Shown: piece after piece, positions 10,901-22,900 of the stretch
How positions within the stretch are numbered: the stretch's first letter is position 1
How the letters are laid out: each line of letters begins with the position of its first letter
DNA from: Gari tellinella
Lineage: Eukaryota; Mollusca; Bivalvia; Cardiida; Psammobiidae
Assembly (NCBI GenBank): GCA_922989275.2
Contig: OV277863.1
Coordinates: 46,048,999-46,112,998, forward strand
Direction of reading: 5' to 3'
DNA: 64,000 nucleotides
The notes under the pieces: generated by a model
Databases searched by the model: none
Told to the model about the DNA's origin: nothing
What the model saw: the letters and a program-made list of their open reading frames with translations, nothing else
Program-made: the position numbers and the translations under genes

Positions 10901-13900
10901 TAATTTGGCATGAAATTGACAAGTGAAAGACTCATTTCATTGTGAATGCCATTTTGAATACCGGAATGAATTGAATGAACGGAGCGATCTCATTGGTCAA
11001 AATTAAACAGGTAAAGTTTCTTTTAATTTTGCATTCTATGTAAATTATATAAAACTGATAATATTTCATTTAAAGATGATTTATAATATTTGGTGAAAGT
11101 TCCAGTGGCATAGGCCGTTTATTGTGGACAAATAACAGATCACCCCTACATGTACATTCGTTGCTATGTACCAAGAGAACGACAGAAAACTTTTTTATGC
11201 TTATTTTCGTTATAATTCACATACTGTGGCGTTATTTGACGGAATTTGATGAAATAAAAAGTAGATATTGATAAATTAATCATTTCCCGAGGGTACCACA
11301 AGAGAATATCGGCGATCGAGTCTATTTTAGCATCAGCTTAAGTCGATAGTAAAGACTATGTGTTGAATTGCGCTGTTTACCTTGTATCTATAATAGAAGT
11401 ATAATAAAAAAAAAATTTTTTTTTTTTTTTTTTTTTAAAAGGGGGGGGGTAATAGATAGTAAAGTATGTGTCAAGTACCTGTGTTCTATAACAGACACAA
11501 CCACATCTCTAGTCCTATAATTGAGATCAAAAGCCAAGGTGACCGTGACCTGAATACATGTATGCTACACTCAGTCATTCCAAGATGTACTCATTCACTA
11601 AATTGGGCAGTTCTAACGGTGTAGAAAATATGCTCTTTGGGAAAGAATAACGTTTTCTCCGCTGTAAATAGTAACAAATTGACAAAGCTTTATTAGCAAA
11701 CTGGAAACATCCATTTGAAGGGGTTGCGAAGTATCAGTATTCAAACTTGTGAGAACAATCCCTCCTATTCTCTTTTGAAGAAACTTAACCTATTACTCTA
11801 CAGATACACCTTTTTAGGCATTTTATCAATTCCGCAATTGATGAAAAAGTTACATTTTATACAGTAAAGAATATGCACCCCAGCTGAGCTTTAAGCAGGC
11901 TGAAAGTAAAACAGAATGCGTCTGAAGGCACATTCTGCGTTTTGTTTTACCCTTTTAAGTGGAAACTTACCACAAAAAACAGATTATTGAGTAAAGAGTT
12001 AGATTTGCCTCTAAAACAGCTAAAAATGTAGAGTCAGATGAAACGCCACAGTTTGCAGCGTCTCACCAATGCTTGCACTGTTTTCTATGTCATATGAAAT
12101 GATCTGCTGTACGGACTAACCCAGTACAGCAGTGTACAGTGGAGAAAACGTTATTCTTTCCCAACAAACGCGTTTAGGCTAAAACTATTATTTGCAGTGC
12201 AAACAGTTTGGAGCCAGATCAGACGCCGGGTAACCCGGCGTCTGATCAGGCTCCAAACTGTTTGCCACAAGATAAAAATGAATTATCAGAATTGTCCAAA
12301 AGTTATACTTTTCTACGTTTTAGTGTTTTGCGTTTGCGTACGTTTGCGTTTACATGTAAACGGGAAAGAATAACAGATTCTCCACTGTACATGTATCATA
12401 TAGGTGGATCATACTATAAACGTACAGTGGAGAAAACGTTATTCTTTCCCGTTTAAACGCAAACGAAACGCAAACCACTAAAACGTAGGAAATTACCATT
12501 TTTTGACATTTCTAATCATTACTTTTAATATGAGTGGCAATCAGTTTAGAGCCTGATCAGACGCCGGGTTACCCGGCGTCTGATCTGGCTCCAAACTGTT
12601 TGTATGGGAAACAATAGTTTAAGTGTAAACTCGTTTATTGAGAAAGAATAATGTTTTCTCCCCTGTATTTCATATGCAATACAAAATGTTTCAGATATGC
12701 TTGAAGACCATCACAACGACGATCTTGGACACAGTCACGAGGATGATCATGAAAATGACACCAATAAACACGACTCTCATGAAGAGGGCGATGATCATGG
12801 TGATGAGCATGACGATTCCCATGAGGAGGATGACGACCATGACGACCATGATGACGATGATGACGAGAATACTCCAATCAAAAAGAGGGTATTTATTTTT
12901 CGCTTATCTTAAAATGGTTATACATGTACATACATGTATATACGAGGGGCATTTTTTAAGTAGTGGCAACTGATCAATAATTTCAATGTAATTAGAGCAA
13001 AATGCATGTCTTATATATCATTTTAAAGAACAACTATTTGCCGTCACGATGGTATAACGCACGATAAGATCACATTAGGCACTAAGTCACAACATGAACC
13101 TAAATGATCCCTACTCCAGAACACTTGGCCTTTTTTAGTATAGTTGAGGTAATTTTTTAACAAAATTTGATACTAAAATTATTATTTAACTTTCAATTTG
13201 TGAATAAGTTTATGAAACTTTCTGTCAAGGAAAATCAGACAATTATGCACACACTTTACAATTTGAAATTATCTTATAAAAATAAAAACTATATAATGAA
13301 ATAAAATAAATAATAAATATAATAAATGATAATAATAGATAAAATAAATGAATAAAAAAACTTAAACAATACTCAATTTTTATATTAAATAAGGCTATAA
13401 TTGAACTCATTGAAGTGGAATTTTATGTTTTAAAATCAAAATATAGATATACCGATATAGAAAAGTTATTACGTAAAAATAACGGCTGACAAGTGCTATG
13501 TTTTAGTGTCCTAAAGTAGTTGTAATTTAGGCTCATGTTGTGATTTATCGATTTATGTGATCTTATCGTGCCTTACACCATCGTGTTGGCAAAGAAGTGT
13601 TCTTTAAAATGATATACATGTACCGCACATGCATTTTGCTCTTCTATATTGAAGTTATTGCATAGTTGCTACTACTTAAAAAATGTCCCTCGTATATTAA
13701 ATATTGTACATGTATGTGTAATATGACAACAAGTTTATCATGAGGTTATTTAACAGTATTTAACTGTATTGAGTACAATACTGAATTATATCGCACAAGT
13801 GTATGTACAATAGAATTCAGTATTATACTAAATACCCAACGTTATCTTCAATCTAATTAATATCTAAACACTTTGACACTCATATCGAAATTTCTTCAGT

Positions 13901-16900
13901 CAAAGTGCCTTTAACTCACTTTGAAAAAACAACTGCATATAATAAACAGTATCGACGATATTGTGGTGGTGAAAGGGTTGTACAGACGAGAAAACGTGTC
14001 CGTAACAGACATTAAAACCTTACAATTCCATTATGACGTATTTACTCGGCTAACACAATCGCCGCCATATTGTCGCCTGCTTATATTTTTCTTCGTCTGC
14101 TACATGAATTACTGATAAAATTTGGATTTTTATGCGTTTGGCTGAAGAAATATTGATATGAGTGTCAAATAGTTTGGCTTCTGATCAGACGCCGCGTAAC
14201 GCGGTGTCTGATCAGGATCTAAACTGTTTGCAAATGTCAGTAGTGTAGGCTTTGTCAGTGAAATTGTTAATGTATATGAAATTGTATTGAGGGGTTAATA
14301 GGTTCTTCGCTCTGTGTATTTACAGTGTATGAGTGCTGATACATTATTTGACCAGCTTGGCGCTGACGTTGAATCCCCACTAGATGAGGAACATGTCGAC
14401 CACATGTCATCTCTGATTGTCTACCAAATAATCACAGGTAAAGTGCATAATAAATACATTATTCTTAATATAAATCTGATCATTATACATATAAGCCATG
14501 TCACGAGAAAACAGGATCCAAGATTATAAAGCATTTAAATTCAGAATGAACTTGTAAAACCTAGGAGCCAGACTTATCCCAGTGAAAACAGCGGAGATCA
14601 AAAACAGTAATCGAGTCTCTGACAGGAATAATCTAATTAGAGTCTTCATTGTTTGTCATTAGCATTAGAAACTATATTGTAAAAATCCTTAAATGATTAG
14701 AATGGACTAGAGTTATTTGGAACAGGGACTCGCCTATTTGATGTTCCAGGACCATTAAGTTAAGTGGTTACATGTATTTGAAGAAAAACACAAGTAGTTT
14801 TGTGACTGACGAAAACTAAATTCAGAACAAAAGTCCTGCAGAAAGTTCCTAAAGGAGTTTTCTGCATTGTTTTTGTCCTGCAGTAGGCGATCATCTGTGC
14901 ATTTAATGCCTCGTGTTTAATCTATGAGGCTTTGCTTTAGACTGCATAAATCAATAAGATGATAACATAATTGATTGTTTTTATTTTAATTGCAGACATT
15001 AATCTTCATTATTCTTAATAAATATTCATAAGCATTTAAAAGAAATGTAAAAAATTAAAATAAAAAATGTTTAAATGGCAGAGAAGAATAAAAAGCTCAT
15101 TAGCATAGGGCCATGAAAGCATTAGCTAATCTGTATATAAATTTCTCTGTATAGAAAACCTTAAGTCATTCACCCCGAAACTTTAAATATACAGATCCAG
15201 TTTCCAATGAAGTTTGGTCCATTTTGGACAATTTTGGGTTAGTTTTAACAATATATTACAAATTACCAACATAGATACTAATTACATGACTTCTACAGGA
15301 GCCCTCTGACTAATGTCTACACAGTTTGCACAGGACAAGTCTGCTCTTTATGTTTAAACTGTTTTGAATGACGAATATACTCGTCGTTAGGGTTGAATGT
15401 ACTCGTCGTAAAGGTTGAATGCGTTAATCGTTTTTCAGTCTGTAAGACTCAGTTTCGGTTTCAGTATGATTGACAATCAACGTAGATTGATTTGTTTGTT
15501 CATTTACATTAACCCTTTGCCTGCTGGTCGCGACTTTACTGAATTTTGCAAACAGTTTGGACCCAGATCAGACGCCGCGTAACGCGGCGTCTGATCTGGA
15601 CCCAAACTGTTTGACACTGGTCTTTAGTTTTTTTTAATTTAAAATGCATAAATCTAGATTTAACAAATTTTGCAGACGACAATTTCGAAGCAGACGACAT
15701 TACCGCAGGTTAAGGGTTAAAACAGTCTCTGGTGTAATAACATCTGCTTAAAACTTGCTGCTTGTAGTTATTTTCTTACTTTAATTGACGGCAATTGACT
15801 GAAGATTCAACAGTTCGTGTTTCAAATAGTTTGGATCCTGATCAGACACCGAGTTACTCGATGTCTCATCTGAAACCAAACTGTTTGCAAAGTTAAGTCA
15901 AGTCGTTTTCAGCAATCTAATGGTTTGTTAATCAAATGCAGAAATGTCTTAAATAGTAAACACTATACCCTTAACCAACGGTATTTAGCGAATAAACATA
16001 ATAGATTATACAGTAAAACCTATCAATTAGACCACTAAAACGAAGCCTTATTGATTGTATAAAACACAGGTGACAGCTTGAGGCAACGTACCAGTAAAAC
16101 AGAAAGCTCCTAAAGATTCACTAAAGGATGTTTCTGTTTTACTGTTACACTCCTTTAAGCTGTCCCCTACCGTAAACAACTAACAATTTACTAATAATTA
16201 TTCATTAATAATTCAGTAGTCGTATTAGAGAGGTTTTACTGTAATAAATGACAATCTTCATCGCCATCAAACCACTATGGATTAGACGTTTCAAACCCAT
16301 TAGCTCTCATTAACGCTCTAAGCAGTGCCTGCATTTCATTGCAAAAACTATTTGCAAATGTACTTGACTTGATGAAAACCTTGAAACGCTGCTATTTTGA
16401 GTTTCAGGAATTGATGCGTTAACTGATTTAATTAACATCACGAACCTTTTTTAAAATATACCCATTATATTTGCAAACAATGTAGACCCTGATCAGAGGG
16501 CTCCTAAATGATCTACAATGTTGGCTATTTTAGAGCAGTATTTAATTAATTACCAATAATTCCAAGTCTGAGACTGGTTCATGTTTTGGTAACTGAAAAA
16601 ATCCACAAGGGAACTTAATAATCCACAAGAGTTACAGTGGAGAATGTGTTATTCTTTCCCAATAAACGCGTTTACGCTAAAACTATTATTTGCAGTGCAA
16701 ACAGTTTGGAGCCAGATCAGACGCCGGGTAACCCGGCGTCTGATCAGGCTCTAAACTGTTTGCCACCAAGATAAACAAGAATTATCAGAATTGTCCAAAA
16801 GTTGTTCTTTTCTACGTTTTAGTGCTTTGCGTTTGCGAACGTTTGCGTTTAAACGGGAAAGAATAACAGATTCTCCACTGTAACAGATTCTCCACTGTAC

Positions 16901-19900
16901 TTAGGGTTGAAAGAGTTTACAATAGCACTATTACATTATAGTCCTCCATACAGGCTGCTTAAAACATGTTGTCTCATTTCTAACAGACTTACATTTTAGT
17001 TTGTTTTTTTGTTGTTTTTAAGAAAGAAAAGAAAAAAAAAGACCCATCGTTTATCGTAAATGCGAGTCTATTTGTATATTAAGGGCTGTGCTTTACGCTG
17101 TATGGAAAAGTGACAAATAGTGAAGACCCTGACCAGAGGGTTCTTACATGAACAATGTAGAAATACTCTGATCTTGGTCAACGCTGTTTACATAGGACAT
17201 TGAAGTATTTACCTTCCTAGTGAAAACAACAAATAAAAAACAATTCGTTTTCTCTGAAATATTTCAATCCGATTCTTTTATAATTACTCACATCGGTTTT
17301 CATATGTAGCATATTAAAATATCTTCTTAAAACTATTTTTGCATAATATCTAGACAAAAAAGTACAGACCCATGGCTATATAGAGTTTGAGTTGAGTCTG
17401 AGATCGTTATGAAGCCTTTGACTGGTCAGATTTGAGTTTTTTCTCAAATCTGACCTATCAAATGCATAAGACCAATGTCAGACTCCTCTCAGGCGCTAAA
17501 AAGAACAAACTTGGGTCCAGCATATACTCATTCGCTGTCTTGACCTTAATGTACTGGCACTTACAAACAGATCGGCGTCTAATCAGTATCAAAGCTGATT
17601 GACACTCGCGTCGACGTTTCTTCGGGTGACTGCTCTAAGACCACGTGTGTGAAAACATGTTTTGAATTATAGGAGACAATTCATTAAGCAAACGCCATTT
17701 AGACAGTGTCGAGGAAAGTTATTTCGTATATGAAACGTATACAGTAACATGCACAAGATATTCGAAACCCGTGAACCTGTTTGGTCCAGACATAAACTTT
17801 ACACGAACGTTCCGATTAATTTCAATTAATTTAACTGTCACATGCAAATGACTACTCGTATTTCTAGCAGTCATTAATTAAAGCATCAAGGTTAATCGAT
17901 GGTTCGTACGTTTGTCTATCTCTAATTTTATCCTTTCACTCTCAATGACGTCATAAATCTCAATTGCAAACAGCTTTAATCCTGATCAGACGCCGCGTAT
18001 CGTGGCGTCTGATCAGGATCCAAACTGTTTGCCACTTGTTTTGAATTTTTATTCTGCCTTAAATCTAACTTTGAAGCGACATTGCAGACAACAATATTGA
18101 AGCAGACAACAATATGGCGGTGAAGGGGTAAAAAACTCGCGAAAAGTTTGAATATGAAAGGGTTAACTCCGTTATCTCTTTCCGAATATCGTTTGTTTCA
18201 AGACTGTTGCATCATTGGTCTTCTCAAATTTCATTTGACTGTTTTTTGTCTGATGATCTATATGACGGAGTTCATTATAGGAATGAACAACATATTGTTG
18301 ACGTTCATGACGGTATGACTACATTAGCTTCGTAGGGGGTAAATTTCGTAAACGCACGAAGGGCGTTTACGTTTAATTTAACCCCCCCCGAAGCTAATGT
18401 AGTCATACCGTCATGAGCGTCAAAGAGATGTTGTTTATTCCTTATATTTATATTTATATTTTCTGTCTTGTCAATTTAATGTGTTTATTGGCCAGATTTG
18501 TTTTTCTGTATAAGAATTTATCATATACCGGTCAAAGAGGTTTGATAGGTGTAATGTCGATGTAATAGCCATTCCAGTTTCTAAATATGGTGAGAAAGTA
18601 GTCCCAACTACATGTACTGTAACTGTATTAAAAATTCAGGATTTTTTCCATTAAACTTTCTCTCTGTGAATGGAAAAGACAAACAAGGCAAACAAATAAC
18701 AGTGCAACTTGAATATCTATTGCAAAAGCACATTCTAAAAATACAGGTCGCGGTTGTTTTCTTAACCCATTTACACACATAGCAACGCGATGGCAACGAC
18801 CTATGGGTCTGTATCACTCCGCTAGTGTCATATGACCGTCGACCAATGGGAGCTTAGTGTTAAGTGCCCGATGTAGTCTATTTGAAGAAGTCCACGAATA
18901 GCACGGGAGAAATCCGAACTGGCTAAAACCAGTTTGGAAGTGTAGGTTCATCGGCAGATGTACTGCATATTTTTAATAGGATTACATAAAGACTTTACAG
19001 GGTGAATGTAAATATTTGTATCTGATTAGAGTCTAAACTGTTAGACAATTACAGAGCACTGTAATAAACCCTTTACCACATGCCCTATTTCTAGCTTTGA
19101 AGACAGATGACCACTTAAAACGGGTCGAAAGTAAAGCAGAATGCGTATTTAGGCTCATCCTGCGTTAATTTCAGTCTGCTTTAAGCTACCAACTTTAAGA
19201 TATAGAAACTAATTTTATGGTTCATATTCATGACTGTTAAAATTGGAAACATTTTTTCAGTATTATGGAAGTATGGTTTAAGGCCTTAACATGAAGATAA
19301 ATTATACACTGACTGCAAATACCTGTGCAACGGATCGAGCCACTGCAGAGGTTAAATAGCAGATTAATTAATTTTTATTAGCTTAACAATGTACCATCTA
19401 GAGTGTAAAAAAGGTCATTTGTATACATTGCACTCCATGGTGTATGGTTTTTGAAACAATATCTATAGACGTTTACCAATTTCAAGTTATGACTATTTTT
19501 TTGCGTATGAAGTCTTAGGCAAATGTTGTGTACCCAAAAGCAGAGGGATCCTACAGTTTTGGGGTCAAAAACAATTCTAGAGAATACGAGTGTTTTAACA
19601 GATATTTGTTATTATTACAGGTTCTGAGATATCCAGAGGATGCCGACAGCTCCCACGACAGAAATACTTTTCCAAATCAGTGTTCCAACAACTCAGTGCT
19701 AAAGATGACGTCATGAGTCGCGAAGGTAAGTACACCAAGACAAATACAACAGAGTATTTATAACTCAAACTCGCTTGTGTCGAATGCATCTTTGAATGAC
19801 AGTATAATTGACTTAACTGGTACCGTCCTAGCGACGAGTCTACTCGTCATTTACAAAATGCATACCTATGAGGAGCTAACTTGTCCTAGACTGACGAAAT

Positions 19901-22900
19901 GTCGAACGGGTGTCAAACAGTTTGAATCCTGATAATTCGCCGCGTTACGCGTCGTCTGATCAGAATCAAACTATTTGCAAAAGCGCCTTTTGGTGTCATT
20001 GATTTTTGATAAGTACTTAATCATTTATGTCTAAGTATTACAATAAAGGGCTGATGTTTTGTTTTATTAGACTTCTTCGAGCTGCTTGAGAAGCTGGAGA
20101 TAGGAGGGGCAGTTGGTGCTATGCATGCCGCCGAGGACGACCACGGACACGGGCACGGCCACGACCATCGCAGGCGTCGTCGAGCAGTTGACCCCGCATT
20201 ACTTCTAGAGCGAGAGTCATGGGTGAGTTCTATCATTTACATGTATATATATACATCAAACGCGTATCTGTAATGACACATAGGGGTCTCTGAAGACAAC
20301 TGGCAGCTTTCTGCTTTACCCTTGTTATGCATTGCATAGTTTAGATCTGCATTCGTTAGTGTGACAGCTAAATCAAAGATTTTATACAAATTAAATATGA
20401 ATTCATGAGGGAGATTCTTACACCATGACCCAAAGTTTCGACTACTCATTGAGGAACATGAAGCATGGGGATCTTGCAAGGGAAACGAGAACAGTGTCCG
20501 CATTATACTACCCATTTAGTTGGCAATCACTTGTCTTGATACAATGTATACACATTAAATTACTACTTACCTGTTTATTTCGTTTTCTGCAAAATGCGTA
20601 AAAACTTGACCTATTAACCCATTCTCGTCGTGTAACGCGGCATTTGATCAGGATCCAAACTGTTTGCAAAGCGCATTTTGGTGTCATTGACTGTAAAAGG
20701 ATTAAGCCTAACCGCGATTATTGGGAAATAATAATGTCTTCTCAGCAGTATGTCGCTGTAAAGTGTATCGTGGTGAATGTATTCTATTTCTCGAGTAAAC
20801 GCACTTGTGCTGAAACAATCATTCCAGTGCAAACAGTTGCGTAACACGGCGTCTGATTAGACTCAATGGTTTGAATAGTATCCAGAAAATTACTTCTCTT
20901 CAGATTTTTGATTTTATTTTATTGCATTGCGTTTGGTCTGTATAATCCGTTCAACGCCGAGGGCAAATAAATTTGACTTTGCAAACAGTTTGGATCCAGA
21001 GCAAACGCCGCGTAACACGGCGTCTGGTCAGTATCAAAACGGTGTGTCACTCGTATCGAAATTTCTTTAGTCTTACTGAAATCTAACTTTACAACGTACA
21101 ACACTATTGCAGACAACAATATTGAAGCAGACGGCAAAATGGCGGTGAAGGGGTAAAAATCTCGAGATAAATTTGACAATGATAATAACGTCTTCTCCAC
21201 TGTATAGAGCTGCACTAAGGTTGTGTTGGCTGGTACATGGTGTATTACTGGCATAACTATGGCGAAATGTAATTGATATGGCGCCTTACAGTACATGTTA
21301 CAGTGGAGAATCTGTTATTCTTTCCCGTTTAAACGCAAACGTACGCAAACGCAAAACACTAAAACGTAGAAAAGAACAACTTTTGGACAATTCTGATATT
21401 TCATGTTTATCTTGGTGGCAAACAGTTTGGAGCCCGATCAGACGCCGGGTTACCTGATCTGGCTCCAAACTGTTTGCACTGCAAATAATAGTTTTAGCGT
21501 AAACGCGTTTATTGGGAAAGAATAACAGATTCTCCACTGTAGGTGCGCGTCAAAAGCGTATTGATTTAACTTGCACATGCACATAATTCATATTGACACA
21601 TTTTGAAAGAGAATGGTAGATATATACTTCCATTTTTAAAACTATGTAGATCCAGATCGGACATCTCCTATTTTAGATCTACACTATTTTCTAACAGGGT
21701 CTGTCTGGATTGAGTCAGCACAACAACTATGTTCTTATATGATTCCTTTAGTTTGATATCATTTATATCCTTACTGTAACACTGTGTCAAGTAACCTAGG
21801 GGTCAAAGTCATTTTCACAAAAAAGTGTCTACAGAGTAATCCCTCTTGTTTAATAAAACGCGTGAATAAGCTGTGAGTTTTTATAACTTGAAAATCAGAT
21901 TCTATGAATGTATCATGGAATTGACGTACATCCCTTCTCGCGATAGCATCAAATGTCACGAATGGAAGATGAGCATATTCAAACAAGAACACGCATGCAA
22001 GTGCCATGATATACATTGACAGAAACAACCCTAAATACATGTAGTCCGAATGGACTAGACTAAATTGAAAACTGGAATTGTCCGTTTGTAGTTTCAGGAA
22101 GGCAAGTGTTTAGCAAGTGCAAGAAAAAGGCGTTGATGCACCACCATACCACCATGAATAAACGAATTCCGACAAGTTATTAATTTATATATCTTATTTT
22201 TATTAATAGAATAACCGCTGCTACTCTGGAGACCAGTTATTGTCAGTATTTGGGCTGTCTAAGTCAAACATTACTCTAGACAAGTTCAAGGAGGTGTGTC
22301 CATCACTCGTGCAGCAGAAACTCACAGCCGCTTGTAAACAGTCGGCAGGGCCACAGGACAAACATAAAACCAACCAGCACCCAACAGATCTAGAGCGTAA
22401 GTTAACTCATTATCCACTGAAACTTCCAATGAACAATTCCAGTTTGCAAGAACGGCTGGTCCATTTTCGACTATTTAGGGTTGATTCTTATAATATTTTA
22501 CAAAATTACAAACAGTGAATACCCTGATAAGAGGGCTCCTGTAGGAGCCCTCTGATCAGGGACTTCACTGTTTGCAGAGGGCAAGTGTACTCTTCGCAGG
22601 TACAAATTTTGTAAAATACGCATATATGCGTCACTAGGACACAATGAGTTTAAGCAAACATTTTACATCAGTTATTACCTTATCAAACACGTTATATTGT
22701 AAGGTGGACAAATCAATAAGTGTTCGGGTTATTCATGAGGCAGCTTTAAAATCGATGATTGAAGCTAATTTTTTGTCGGTTAGAATATTTATTGTATTAT
22801 CAAGCACAGTATGGTACATATGTATATATAGTTCGTAAATTGTATTGACTTTCTGTGACGCCATTAGATTATAAGAGTAGACATTTTGTATACTATGCTA

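Noticed and set aside
12635..12877. Minus-strand His-rich ORF ([11 protein letters not shown])
   Set aside because: Antisense shadow of the GAT/CAT-rich ZIP exon 3, which has proper splice sites and phase on the + strand.
20021..20236. Minus-strand ORF rich in Ser/Pro opposite ZIP exon 6
   Set aside because: Shadow of exon 6; the + strand has a PAL motif and correct splice junctions.
21298..21537. Recurrent 60-110 codon ORFs with the same peptide text (for example [16 protein letters not shown] or [16 protein letters not shown]) at more than 20 places
   Set aside because: They coincide with family A elements in both orientations and arise because the inverted-repeat sequence happens to lack stops. 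Frames differ between strands of the same copy, and no start context or protein family fits.
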